This document shows, piece after piece, positions 33,651 to 42,259 of a stretch of DNA of 64,000 nt. Both the position numbers and the translations under genes were made by a program. The notes beneath the pieces were generated by a model that saw only the letters and a list, made by a program, of their open reading frames with translations, had not been told where the DNA came from and made no database searches. Origin of the DNA: Sphaerisporangium sp040683095 (GTDB lineage Bacteria > Actinomycetota > Actinomycetes > Streptosporangiales > Streptosporangiaceae); contig NZ_JBFBCI010000001.1 in NCBI RefSeq assembly GCF_040683095.1, forward strand, positions 310,001-374,000. Reading direction: 5' to 3'. Within the stretch, counting starts at the first letter, position 1; each line of letters opens with the position of its first letter.

Positions 33651-35180
33651 TTACGTCTCCCCGTTCGGGGTGATTGTGGTGCTTGCGGATGAAGTGGGGC
33701 TTGGCGTCGTGTCACTTGGTGAGGGAGTCGGTGTGGGCGTCGGAGTAGGGGTCGGGGTCGGGGACGGAGTTGGCTTCGGCGTCCGCCGCCGGGTTGGAAT
33801 CGCCGACGTGCTTACCGTAGCCGACCGTGACACCGTCGGCTTGACAGACTTCACCGGTTTCGGTGGTGGCGACGTCCGGGGCGTCGTCCGTGCCGGAGTG
33901 GGCGAGGACGCTGGTTCCCCGGTAGACGGCTCGACCGGCTGGGTCGGCCCGTTGTCCAGGCCGAGCTGGGGAAGGCCGCTCGCCGCCAGCGCGCCGAGGC
34001 CTACCGCCGCGGCGCAGCCGGCCGCGGCGACCAGGCCGATCGCGTTGCGCCTGCGCCGCCGGGTGTGCGGCGCGGTCGCCAGACGGGGCGTCGCGGGACG
34101 GCCGGACGGCGGGCGGCCGATGCGCGTGGGCGCCGGGGCGTCCGGGCCAGGCCTGTCGTACAGGCCCTCGTACGGCGGAGCGGACGGCTGCACGGACGGG
34201 TGCACGGGTCGCTGTACGGATGGCTGGGCGGACGGCGGCGCGGCCATGCCCGGGACCGCGTCCTGCGGCCGGACCGCCTCGCGGTGCGCGGTCTCGTGCT
34301 GGAGCGCCTCGCGCACCGCCAGGCCCGTCGGGTCGGTGAGCATGCCCAGCGCGGGGACGTCCGGCGTGGAGAGCGAGCCGCGCAGCACCATCGCGCGGTC
34401 GGCCAGCTCGCGCCCGCCCGCGGGCCGGTGCTCCGGGCTCTTCGCCAGCATCGCCAGGACGAGATCGCGCACGGGCTTCGGCACGGACTCCGGCAGCGGC
34501 GGCACCAGCTCGTTGAGATGCCGCAGGGCGATCGCCACCTGGTTGCCCCCGGTGAACGGCGGCTGCCCGGTCAGGCACTCGTACGCCACCACGCCGAGGG
34601 AGTAGATGTCGGTGGACGCGGTGAGGACGGTGCCCGAGGCCTGCTCCGGGCTGACGTACTGCGCGGTACCGAGCACGGTACCCGTCATCGTCATGCGGGC
34701 GCCCTCCAGCGCCCGCGCGATGCCGAAGTCGGTGATCTTGATCACGCCGGCGTGGGTGACCAGCAGATTGCCCGGCTTGATGTCGCGGTGGACGACGCCC
34801 GACCGGTGGGCCGTGTGCAGGGCCCGGGCCGTCTGGCCGATCACATCCAATGTGACCTCGGCGCTCAGCGTGCCGTTGCGGGCGATCACCGCCGCCAGCG
34901 ACTCGCCGGGCACGAGCTCCATCACCAGGTAGGCGAGCTCGTCGTGCTCGCCGTAGTCGAAGACCTGCGCGATGCCGGGATCGGCCAGACCCGCCGTGAT
35001 GCGGGCCTCGTTGCGGAAACGCTCGCGGAACTCCGGGTCGGCGGCCACGTGTCGGCGCAACAGCTTGATCGCGACCTCGCGGCGCAGCAGCCCGTCGGAG
35101 GCGCGCCACACCTCGCCCATGCCGCCGGCCGCGATACGGGCGATCAGCCTGTAGCGGTCGTTCAGCAGCCGCGGCGTCAC
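33651..35180 (-). CDS. pknA: Serine/threonine protein kinase PknA
   Basis: A 509-aa kinase from GTG 35180, overlapping the pbpA stop as GTGA. Kinase domain about 8-270: AAGGMGEVW, VAIKLLR, HRDIKPGNLL, DFGIARAL, and SPEQASGTVL. Then come a Pro-rich linker, a membrane helix (RNAIGLVAAAGCAAAVGLGALAAS), and a Thr/Pro/Ser-rich extracellular tail with a run of TP repeats encoded by a GT-rich simple-sequence stretch near 33720-33780. It partners PknB in phosphorylating division and cell-wall proteins. No PASTA domain, as expected. Confidence 0.95.
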   Translation of the reverse strand: MTPRLLNDRYRLIARIAAGGMGEVWRASDGLLRREVAIKLLRRHVAADPEFRERFRNEARITAGLADPGIAQVFDYGEHDELAYLVMELVPGESLAAVIARNGTLSAEVTLDVIGQTARALHTAHRSGVVHRDIKPGNLLVTHAGVIKITDFGIARALEGARMTMTGTVLGTAQYVSPEQASGTVLTASTDIYSLGVVAYECLTGQPPFTGGNQVAIALRHLNELVPPLPESVPKPVRDLVLAMLAKSPEHRPAGGRELADRAMVLRGSLSTPDVPALGMLTDPTGLAVREALQHETAHREAVRPQDAVPGMAAPPSAQPSVQRPVHPSVQPSAPPYEGLYDRPGPDAPAPTRIGRPPSGRPATPRLATAPHTRRRRRNAIGLVAAAGCAAAVGLGALAASGLPQLGLDNGPTQPVEPSTGEPASSPTPARTTPRTSPPPKPVKSVKPTVSRSATVSTSAIPTRRRTPKPTPSPTPTPTPTPTPTPSPSDTTPSPTSSASTTITPNGET

Positions 35181-36625
35181 TTGTTGAGCACCGCCTGCAT
35201 GACGTCGTGTGCGATCGGCGCGGCGACCGCGCCGCCGGTCGCGTCGTTGCCCGCGCTGCCCGACTCGACGAAGACCGCCACGGCGACCTTCGGGTCCTCG
35301 GCGGGGGCGAAGGAGATGAACCACGCGTGGGACGCCTGGCCCTTGGCGGTCTCGGCCGTGCCGGTCTTGCCCGCCACGGTGATGCCGGGGAGCTGGGCGG
35401 CCTTTCCCGTGCCGTTCTGCACGACGCTGACCATCATCTGGCGGAGCTTGTCGGCGACCTCCGGGGTGACCGCCTCGCTCAGCTCCTCCTGGTGCGCGCT
35501 GTCGATCTCGTCGCCGTCCGGGCTCACGATCTTGTTCACCAGGTAGGGCTTCATGACCTTGCCCTGGTTGGCGACGCCGGCGGCCACCATCGCCATCTGC
35601 AGCGGCGTCATCTGGTTGCTCCGCTGGCCGATCGCGGTCTGGGCCAGCGCGGGCTTGTCCACGTCAGGGCCGATGTCGCTCTTGGTCACGCTCAGCGGGA
35701 TGGCGAGCGGGGTGCCGATGCCGAACTTCGCCGCCTGCTCGTGCAGCTTGTCGTAGCCCATCTCCAGGGCCATCGTGCCGAACGCCGTGTTGCACGAGAT
35801 CGTCAGCGCGTCGAGCAGGGTCGCGCGCCCGCCGCACGACTCGCCGTGGTAGTTGCGCAGGCCGATCGTGGTGCCCGGCAGTGGCAGGACGTCCGGCGCG
35901 TCCACGGTGGTGTTGACGTCCCGCGACTCGTCCTCACTGAGGTAGGCCGCCGAGGTGATCACCTTGAAGGTCGAACCGGGCGCGAACGTGTCCTGGATCG
36001 CCCGGTTGATCAGCGGCTTGTTCGGGTCCGCGGCGAGCTTGTCGTACACCCGCGCGGCCTTCGCCTTGTCCGGGGCCGCCATCGTGTTCGGGTCGTAGCT
36101 CGGCACCGACACCATGGTGAGGATCGCGCCGGTCTTCGGCTCGATCGCCACGACCGCGCCGCGCTTGCCGCTCTTCTCCAGGGCGCGGTAGGCGACCTCC
36201 TGGGCCTGCGGCACCAGCGTCAGGTCGACGGCGGCGCCGCGCGTCGGCTTGCTGGTGATCAGGTCGACGGTGCGGCGGACGAACAGGTCGGGGTGGGAGC
36301 CGTCGAGGTACTTGTTCTCGGCGCCCTCGATGCCCTGCGCGCTCTCAGGGGCGAAGAAGCCGATGACGGGCGCGTACACCTCGCCCTTAGTGTACTTGCG
36401 CTGGAACCGGAACGTGCCCCCCACGTCCACCGACTTCGCGAGCGTCTGGCCGCCCGCGGTGATCATGCCGCGCTCGTACTGGTAGCGGGCGTAGAACGTG
36501 CGCTGGTTGCGCCCGTCCGACCGCAGCCCGTCCGCCTTCACCGCCTGAAGATAGTTAATGTTGATCATCAGCAGGCCGAACATGAGGAAGCACGCCACCG
36601 AGGCCCGCTTGAGCGTGCCGTTCAT
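35177..36625 (-). CDS. pbpA: Penicillin-binding protein A (class B transpeptidase)
   Basis: A 482-aa class B PBP. The N-terminal anchor is ACFLMFGLLMININYLQA. The transpeptidase motifs are all present: FAPGSTFKV (SxxK), ISCNTAFG (SxN) and VAGKTGTAE (KTG). It cross-links peptidoglycan at division and is the normal partner of RodA/FtsW-type polymerases. ATGA overlap with rodA upstream and GTGA overlap with pknA downstream make it translationally coupled on both sides. In mycobacteria PknB phosphorylates PbpA. Confidence 0.96.
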   Translation of the reverse strand: MNGTLKRASVACFLMFGLLMININYLQAVKADGLRSDGRNQRTFYARYQYERGMITAGGQTLAKSVDVGGTFRFQRKYTKGEVYAPVIGFFAPESAQGIEGAENKYLDGSHPDLFVRRTVDLITSKPTRGAAVDLTLVPQAQEVAYRALEKSGKRGAVVAIEPKTGAILTMVSVPSYDPNTMAAPDKAKAARVYDKLAADPNKPLINRAIQDTFAPGSTFKVITSAAYLSEDESRDVNTTVDAPDVLPLPGTTIGLRNYHGESCGGRATLLDALTISCNTAFGTMALEMGYDKLHEQAAKFGIGTPLAIPLSVTKSDIGPDVDKPALAQTAIGQRSNQMTPLQMAMVAAGVANQGKVMKPYLVNKIVSPDGDEIDSAHQEELSEAVTPEVADKLRQMMVSVVQNGTGKAAQLPGITVAGKTGTAETAKGQASHAWFISFAPAEDPKVAVAVFVESGSAGNDATGGAVAAPIAHDVMQAVLNK

Positions 36626-37998
36626 CGCTGAAACACCTGCGTCAGTCCTTCGTCCTGGATGGCTTGCGGCGGCGGCCTACGCGCGGCATCTGACATGCGT
36701 ACCAGCAGCGCGATAAGAATCCAGTTAGCCAGCAGGGCCGACCCGCCCTGGGACATGAACGGCGTCACCAGGCCCGTCAGCGGGATCAGGTTCGTCACGC
36801 CGCCGACGATGATGAAGACCTGCCAGGCCAGGATGAACGAGAGGCCGCCCGCGAGCAGCTTGCTGAACGGGTCGCGCGCGGCGATCGCCGTGCGCAGCCC
36901 GCGCTGGACGATCAGCGCGTACACCATCAGCAGCGCCATCAGGCCGGTCAGCCCGAGCTCCTCGCCGGTGGCGGCGAAGATGAAGTCCGAGAAGGAGAGC
37001 GGGATCAGTTGGGGGTGGCCCTGGCCGAGGCCGGTGCCGAGGATGCCGCCCGAGCCCATGCCGAACAGACCCTGCATGAGCTGGAGGCTGCCGCCGGGGA
37101 ACCGCTCGTACAGGACCGGGTCGGCCGGGTTGAGCCAGACGTCGAAGCGGGCCCGGACGTGGCTGAAGATCTGCCCGGCCACGAACGCGCCGCTGAGGAA
37201 CAGCGCGACGCCGATGAGCACCCACGAGGTGCGCTGCGTGGCGATGTACAGCATGGCGATGAACGCGCCGAAGATCAGGAGCGAGGTGCCGAGGTCCTTC
37301 TCCAGGACCAGCACGCCGACGCTGAACACCCACGTGATGAGCACCGGGCCGAGGTCACGGGCGCGGGGCAGGTCGATGAACAGCAGGCGCCGCCCCGCGA
37401 GCGCGAGGATGTCGCGCTTGGCGACCAGATACCCCGCGAAGAACACGACCAGCGACAGCTTGGCGAACTCGCCCGGCTGGATGGAGAAACCCCCGACGCC
37501 GATCCAGATGCGGGCTCCGTTGATCTCCTTGCCCAGGAGGGGCACCAGAGGGAGGATCAGCAGGCCGATGCCCACGAAGCCGGCGGTGTACGTCATGCGC
37601 TGGAGCGCGCGGTGGTCGCGCAGCACGATCAGCGTGACGGAGAACATGACGATGCCGACCGCGGTCCAGAAGAGCTGGTTGCTCGCGGAGGCGAGCTTCT
37701 CGGACTGCTCGATGCGGTAGATCATCACCAGGCCGAGCCCGTTCACCAGCGTGACCAGCGGAAGCAGTAGCGGGTCTGCCCAGGGGGCGAACTTGGCCAG
37801 CACGAGATACGCGGCGAGCATCAGCGCGCCCAGGCCCAGGCCGTAGCCCAGCATGCCCGCGGGCACCTGGTTGTTCAGACCCAGCCCGACGTTTGCGTAG
37901 GCCACCATGACGATCGCCACGGCGGAGGCGAGCATGACCAGCTGCGCCCCCCGCCTCTTGGCGGTCATGGGGACGGCCGCGACGTCGACGGCACTCAC
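36622..37998 (-). CDS. rodA: RodA/FtsW-family peptidoglycan polymerase
   Basis: A 458-aa SEDS glycosyltransferase with about ten to twelve membrane helices. Conserved signatures include NGLGLVMIYRIEQ, PGEFAKLSLVVFFAGYL, the catalytic-aspartate loop region WLNPADPVLYERFPGGSLQLMQGLFGMGSGGILGTGLGQG, and FIFAATGEELGL. It polymerises lipid II together with the adjacent class B PBP. The GTG start at 37998 directly abuts the pstP stop; the end overlaps pbpA by ATGA. Confidence 0.96.
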   Translation of the reverse strand: MSAVDVAAVPMTAKRRGAQLVMLASAVAIVMVAYANVGLGLNNQVPAGMLGYGLGLGALMLAAYLVLAKFAPWADPLLLPLVTLVNGLGLVMIYRIEQSEKLASASNQLFWTAVGIVMFSVTLIVLRDHRALQRMTYTAGFVGIGLLILPLVPLLGKEINGARIWIGVGGFSIQPGEFAKLSLVVFFAGYLVAKRDILALAGRRLLFIDLPRARDLGPVLITWVFSVGVLVLEKDLGTSLLIFGAFIAMLYIATQRTSWVLIGVALFLSGAFVAGQIFSHVRARFDVWLNPADPVLYERFPGGSLQLMQGLFGMGSGGILGTGLGQGHPQLIPLSFSDFIFAATGEELGLTGLMALLMVYALIVQRGLRTAIAARDPFSKLLAGGLSFILAWQVFIIVGGVTNLIPLTGLVTPFMSQGGSALLANWILIALLVRMSDAARRPPPQAIQDEGLTQVFQR

Positions 37999-39285
37999 TT
38001 ACGAGGACTCCGTAGCGGTGGGGGAAGCGGTCGGCTGGACGGCCTTCTGGTCGCCGAATTTGGCCTTCAAGTCGTCGATCCTCGTCTGCCCCGCTTTGAG
38101 GTCGGTTACCGGCATGCCACGCCGCACCTGGTCACGCTCCGGCTCGGGGATCGAGGACACCGACAAGCCGGTGCGCTTGACGACGGAGTTCAGTTGGATC
38201 GGTCCGATGGTGGTGCCCACCCCGCGAAACAACACTAGCTCGTCTCCGAGGGCCCCGACGTAGTACTGATCCTGCGTCCACCGCCAGCCGAAGTAACCAC
38301 CCCCGCCCAGCAGGATCACCAGCAGCACGAGGACGGTCACCGTCGTCGGCCACATGCGCCGCCGCTTGACACGCCGCGGGGCGGCCACGGCGTTCGCCGG
38401 GCCGCCCACGGGTTCGTCGTCCAGGTCATCGTCCACGAGGACCGGCTGCGGGGCGGTGATCGTGGACGCCCGCCCCGCCGGAGTGTCAGGTGGCTGGGAT
38501 CTCAGCCGGCTCGACCCCGCGGCCCCCACCACGGCGGCGTCACCCGCCACCACTTGGCCTTCCTCGATCTCGACGACATCGGCGACGATGCACGTGATGT
38601 TGTCGGGACCGCCCCCCCGGTTGGCCAGGTCGATGAGCTGGCGGACCACGGCGTCGGGTTCGTCGACCGTGGTCAGCGTGTGGTGCAGGGTCTCGGCGCT
38701 GACGACGCTGGACAGGCCGTCGGAACAGAGCAGATAGCGGTCGTTGACCTGCGCCTCGCGCAGCGACAGATCGGGATCGACCTCGCCGCTTCCGTCGAGG
38801 GCCCGCAGCAGGATCGAACGCTGGGGATGGCTCGCGGCCTCCTCCTGCGTGATCCTCCCGTCGTCCACCAGCGACTGCACCAAGGTGTGATCGTGAGTGA
38901 TCTGGTACAACTCGCCGTTTCTGAGCAGGTAGGCGCGGGAGTCGCCGACATGGACCAGGGCGACCCGGGTTCCCGACCACAGCATGGCCGTGAGCGTGGT
39001 GCCCATGCCCTTCAAGCTGGGATCGCGACCCACCATCTCGTGCAGTTTGCGATTGGCGTCGCGCACCGCGGCCTCGATGGCACCGAGCAGGTCACCCCCG
39101 GCCGCGTCCCGGTCGAGGGACGACATTGCGGTGATGGCGACCGAGCTGGCCACCTCACCGTGAGCGTGCCCGCCCATGCCGTCTGCGACGGCGAGCAGGC
39201 GCGGGCTCGCGTACGCCGAGTCCTCGTTTCCTTCGCGGAGGAGGCCGACGTCCGAGCGGGCGGCGTAGCGGAGTGCGATTGTCAT
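37999..39285 (-). CDS. pstP: PP2C-family serine/threonine phosphatase PstP
   Basis: A 428-aa phosphatase. The catalytic domain (about 1-240) has metal-binding motifs ARSDVGLLREGNEDSAY, LAVADGMGGHAHGEVAS, HVGDSRAYLL, LCSDGLSSVV and GGGPDNITCIV. A charged linker leads to one membrane helix (MWPTTVTVLVLLVILLGGGGYFGW) and a roughly 100-residue extracytoplasmic tail ending in Thr/Ser. It reverses PknA/PknB phosphorylation of division proteins. It overlaps fhaB by 4 nt. Confidence 0.95.
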   Translation of the reverse strand: MTIALRYAARSDVGLLREGNEDSAYASPRLLAVADGMGGHAHGEVASSVAITAMSSLDRDAAGGDLLGAIEAAVRDANRKLHEMVGRDPSLKGMGTTLTAMLWSGTRVALVHVGDSRAYLLRNGELYQITHDHTLVQSLVDDGRITQEEAASHPQRSILLRALDGSGEVDPDLSLREAQVNDRYLLCSDGLSSVVSAETLHHTLTTVDEPDAVVRQLIDLANRGGGPDNITCIVADVVEIEEGQVVAGDAAVVGAAGSSRLRSQPPDTPAGRASTITAPQPVLVDDDLDDEPVGGPANAVAAPRRVKRRRMWPTTVTVLVLLVILLGGGGYFGWRWTQDQYYVGALGDELVLFRGVGTTIGPIQLNSVVKRTGLSVSSIPEPERDQVRRGMPVTDLKAGQTRIDDLKAKFGDQKAVQPTASPTATESS

Positions 39286-39749
39286 TTGCGCAATTCGATG
39301 ACGGTTTTACCGATGCGGATCGGCTGGCCGAGGTGCACCGGAGTTGGGCGGGTCACTTTTGAGCGGTCAAGATAGGTGCCGTTGGTCGAGCCGAGGTCTT
39401 CCACGATCCACTGACCGTCCTGGGGGAACAGCCGGGCGTGCCGGCTGGAAGCGTAATCGTCGCTGAGTACCAGCGTGGCGTCATTCGCCCGACCGATAGT
39501 GATTGGCATCTCCGTGAGGTTGATGATGGTTCCTTGCAGGGGACCACCGGTTACGACCAGTTGCCGCGGCTCCCCCTTCTTCGGCTTGACCGGCTGACGG
39601 GCGGGCTTGGCCGGTTTGCGCACGCCTGCGGGAGCCGGTGCACGTGATCCGAACAAGTCTGTCCGGATCACTCCCACCGCGGCAATCACAAAGAACCACA
39701 GCACCGCGAGGAACGCGAGCCGGATCAGCAGCAGAGTGAGCTCGGACAT
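39282..39749 (-). CDS. fhaB: FHA-domain protein FhaB/FipA
   Basis: A 155-aa protein. An N-terminal membrane helix (LTLLLIRLAFLAVLWFFVIAAVGV) is followed by a basic linker and a C-terminal FHA domain with ITIGRANDATLVLSDDYASSRHARLF, then DLGSTNGTYLDRSKV, the phosphothreonine-binding loops. It docks phosphorylated kinases and links them to the divisome; the mycobacterial homologue (FipA) connects FtsZ and FtsQ. It overlaps pstP by ATGA. Confidence 0.93.
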   Translation of the reverse strand: MSELTLLLIRLAFLAVLWFFVIAAVGVIRTDLFGSRAPAPAGVRKPAKPARQPVKPKKGEPRQLVVTGGPLQGTIINLTEMPITIGRANDATLVLSDDYASSRHARLFPQDGQWIVEDLGSTNGTYLDRSKVTRPTPVHLGQPIRIGKTVIELRK

Positions 39750-39766
39750 GGACCGTCTGTCTACCC

Positions 39767-40528
39767 TTAATCGCGCCGGAACACCAGAGTTGTGCGACCC
39801 AACGTCACACGGGTGCCATCCTGGAGTTCGATCCGGCGAACCGGCTGGCCATTGACGAAAGTGCCGTTCGTGGAGCCGAGATCGACGAGGGCCACGGTCG
39901 GGCCCTCGACCCTGAGCTCGGCGTGGTGCCTGGAGACGCCCGGGTCCACCAGCCGCAGATCGCAGTCGGTGCCCCTCCCGAGGAGCGTCACGGGGGTCGT
40001 CAGCTCGTACGACCGCTGACCCTGCGGGTCGTCCTGAGTGGACACCAGCAGGCGCGGGTGGCCGCCGAACGCGGACGGCTTGCTCGGGGGCAGATCGCTC
40101 ACCGGATGCCGGATCTCGTCCTGCTCCACCGTCGCGCCGCGGATCACGCCCGAGCGGATGCGGAAAAGCCCGACCGCCAGATCATCGGCGGTCTCGAAGC
40201 GAACCCGGACGGGACCGACGAACGAGTACCCCTGTTCCTTGGCGTACTCCCTGGCGAGGTTGGCCAGCTCGTGGCTGATGCTGTCGGCGTACACCTCCAG
40301 CCGCTCGGCGTCCGTCGTGGACAGCTCCACCACGAAGTCGTTCGGCACGAGAGTGCGGCCCTGCGCCACGATCGCGGCACGTTCGTCCATCTCGCGCTGC
40401 ACCGCGCTGGCGACCTCGACCGGCTGAAGGTCAGACTTGAACGCCCGCGCAAAGGCCCCCTCAACCAAGCCTTCGAGCCTGCGCTCGAAGCGCTGAAGGA
40501 CTCCCACCGGGTACCTCCCTTCCTCCAT
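39767..40528 (-). CDS. fhaA: FHA-domain protein FhaA
   Basis: A 253-aa protein. The N-terminal DUF3662 domain is about 1-125 (GVLQRFERRLEGLVEGAFARAFKSDLQPVEVASAVQREMDERA). A short linker leads to a C-terminal FHA domain: LLGRGTDCDLRLVDPGVSRHHAEL and DLGSTNGTFVNGQPV. The mycobacterial homologue binds phosphorylated MviN/MurJ and so restrains lipid II flipping. It is the first gene of the leftward cluster; the promoter should lie in 40529-40599, between it and the divergent tRNA-Leu. The linker is much shorter than in M. tuberculosis FhaA, which is over 500 aa. Confidence 0.94.
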   Translation of the reverse strand: MEEGRYPVGVLQRFERRLEGLVEGAFARAFKSDLQPVEVASAVQREMDERAAIVAQGRTLVPNDFVVELSTTDAERLEVYADSISHELANLAREYAKEQGYSFVGPVRVRFETADDLAVGLFRIRSGVIRGATVEQDEIRHPVSDLPPSKPSAFGGHPRLLVSTQDDPQGQRSYELTTPVTLLGRGTDCDLRLVDPGVSRHHAELRVEGPTVALVDLGSTNGTFVNGQPVRRIELQDGTRVTLGRTTLVFRRD

Positions 40529-40599
40529 CGTCTAGGAGGATCGTATCCGGGTTCGGTGGCATGCACGGATCCGTGCTAGCCTTTCCACGCACTCAAAGA

Positions 40600-40682
40600 G
40601 GGCGAGTGGCGGAACGGCAGACGCGCACGGTTCAGGTCCGTGTGTCCGAAAGGATGTGAGGGTTCAAATCCCTCCTCGCCCA
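40600..40682 (+). tRNA. leuT: tRNA-Leu (anticodon CAG)
   Basis: An 83-nt class II tRNA. Acceptor GGGCGAG (40600-40606) pairs with CTCGCCC (40675-40681); discriminator A at 40682; CCA not encoded. Anticodon stem CACGG/CCGTG holds loop TTCAGGT with CAG at 40633-40635. A long variable arm and T loop (GGTTCAAATCC) are present. A tRNA-Leu next to fhaA matches the mycobacterial leuT location. Confidence 0.95.
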
Positions 40683-40687
40683 CTCGG

Positions 40688-40730
40688 GCCCCCGTGTTCG
40701 AAGCTCTTCTAGCTTCTTCCCGGGGGCTTT
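40688..40730 (+). terminator. Terminator after tRNA-Leu
   Basis: Outer stem GCCCCCG (40688-40694)/CGGGGGC (40721-40727) encloses an inner perfect stem GAAGCT/AGCTTC (40700-40705, 40711-40716). TTT follows. Confidence 0.8.
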
Positions 40731-41159
40731 GTGCTATCCCAGGGGGGCGACCCCCCTGGAACCCCCACGTCACTGCGCCGGGTTCGAAGCCTTGCGGCTT
40801 CGTCACCTTGGGTTCTTCGGCGCTTCCGGCCGAGCCTGGCGGCTTCGTTCCCTGCTTCGAGGGCTGGTGGCTTCATCACTTCGGACTGCAGGCCGCTGCT
40901 TCTGAGCTTGGGGTTCTTCATGGTGGTTTGGGGGGCTCCTGCGTGCCGGGTTGATTCTGGCTGGGCTTGGGGTGGGCTCTCCGCGTCTGGGGCTCTTTCG
41001 GGGGAGAGACGTCTTCTTCTTGGATCCCTCGCTTGTGGGCTTCGGGACGGCCGGGGGTGTCGGCCGGATTCTTTGGAGATTCTTAAGTTTCTTGCCGGTT
41101 GCTTTACCCGGATGTGTAGTGCGGGCGGCTTTCAGATCGCTTACGGGGCGCTTGCAGCG
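40731..41159. other. G/T-skewed gene-free stretch downstream of tRNA-Leu
   Basis: About 430 bp strongly rich in G and T on the plus strand, with recurring GGCTTCG, CTTCTT and GGGGCTCTTT-like words. It starts with a perfect hairpin CCAGGGGGG-CGA-CCCCCCTGG (40739-40759). An open frame (40731-41192) exists, but it is Leu/Ser/Gly-rich without recognisable domains, and I do not believe it is coding. Confidence 0.5.
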
Positions 41160-41193
41160 CTCAGGTGCCCGCCTAGGATGGCGGGCACCTGAG
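41160..41193. terminator. Perfect 14-bp hairpin, probably bidirectional terminator
   Basis: CTCAGGTGCCCGCC (41160-41173) pairs perfectly with GGCGGGCACCTGAG (41180-41193) around TAGGAT. It lies just past the stop of the leftward CNNM gene. Confidence 0.85.
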
Positions 41194-41200
41194 GGGCGTG

Positions 41201-42259
41201 TCAGCGGGGCTGGGCGGCGGGGCGCTTGCGGAGAGCCGCCGGGGTGCGCGTGTCGAGGAGCTCGCCCACGAGGTCGGTCAGGCTGACCAAGCCGGTGACG
41301 GCGCCGCTGGGGTCCGTGACGAGGCCCACGTGCGCGCGGGCGTCCTGGAGGTGGGCGACGGCCTCAGGGACCGTCGTGGACGGCTTCAGGCGCGGCACGG
41401 AGGTCATGAGATCTTCGGGCGGCGCGCCGGGGTGGGTCAGCGTGTCGCGGACGTGCAGCACGCCGAGGACGTCCTCGGGCGCGCCGCCGTTGACGAGCAG
41501 GCGCAGGTGGCCGCTCGCGGCCGCGACGTCGCGGACGAGGCCCTCCGGCGCGCCCGCGGGCACGGCGGCGGCCTCGGAGATCGGCACCATCAGCTTCTCG
41601 ACCGGCTGCGACTGGACCTTCAGGGCCCGGGTCAGCAGGTCGTGCTCGGCCCGGTCCAGCAGGCCCATCCGTCCTGACTCGCCGACCAGCATGGCGAGCT
41701 GCGGCGGGGTCCGCGTGGTCGCGAGCTCGTCGCGGGGACGCACGCCGGCCGCGCGCAGCAGCCCGTTGGCGAGGCCGTTCAGCGCGGCCAGGATCGGCCT
41801 GGCGATCCAGGTGAAGCCGCGGAAGGGCAGCGCGAGCCCCATGGCGGCCCGCTCGGGGTGGGTGAGGGCCCACGACTTGGGCGCCATCTCGCCCACGACC
41901 ATGTGCAGGAACGTGATGATCGCCAGCGCGATGACGTACGCGACGGCGGTCCGCATCGGCTCCGGAAGGCCGACCAGGCCGAACACCGGCTCCAGCAGGT
42001 GCTCGATGGCCGGTTCGGTGACCATGGCGAGGCCCAGGGAGCACAGCGTGATGCCGAGCTGGGCTCCGGCGAGCATGAGCGAGAGCTGGCGGCCGTTGCG
42101 CAGCGCGGCGCGCCCGGCGGCCCTGGCGAGGCTCCCGCCCGCGGCGGCCTCCTCCAGGCGGTGACGCCGGGCGGACACCACGGCGAACTCGGCCGCGACG
42201 AACAGGCCGTTGCCGATCAGCAGGACGACGCCCAGCAGGAGCGCGGTCGCGGTGTTCAT
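41201..42259 (-). CDS. CNNM/CBS-domain membrane protein (HlyC/CorC family), second of pair
   Basis: A 352-aa protein. The DUF21/CNNM domain (about 1-185) has LLLGVVLLIGNGLFVAAEFAVVSARRHRLEE, LMLAGAQLGITLCSLGLAMV and FLHMVVGEMAPKSWAL. A CBS pair follows (VEKLMVPISEAAAVP, then HVGLVTDPSGAVTGLVSLTDLVGELL). It lacks the C-terminal CorC/HlyC transporter-associated domain that its partner carries. The family is linked to Mg2+/Co2+ export, though the transport role in bacteria is not settled. A 4-nt overlap with the upstream paralogue suggests a heteromeric pair. Confidence 0.92.
   Translation of the reverse strand: MNTATALLLGVVLLIGNGLFVAAEFAVVSARRHRLEEAAAGGSLARAAGRAALRNGRQLSLMLAGAQLGITLCSLGLAMVTEPAIEHLLEPVFGLVGLPEPMRTAVAYVIALAIITFLHMVVGEMAPKSWALTHPERAAMGLALPFRGFTWIARPILAALNGLANGLLRAAGVRPRDELATTRTPPQLAMLVGESGRMGLLDRAEHDLLTRALKVQSQPVEKLMVPISEAAAVPAGAPEGLVRDVAAASGHLRLLVNGGAPEDVLGVLHVRDTLTHPGAPPEDLMTSVPRLKPSTTVPEAVAHLQDARAHVGLVTDPSGAVTGLVSLTDLVGELLDTRTPAALRKRPAAQPR

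Noticed and set aside
33720..33780. CRISPR or minisatellite-like repeat
   Set aside because: This is simple sequence encoding the Thr-Pro repeats of the PknA tail. No array with spacers was seen anywhere in the window.
40731..41192. A 153-aa protein downstream of tRNA-Leu
   Set aside because: The frame is open because of base skew, it spans the hairpins at both ends, and no domain is present.
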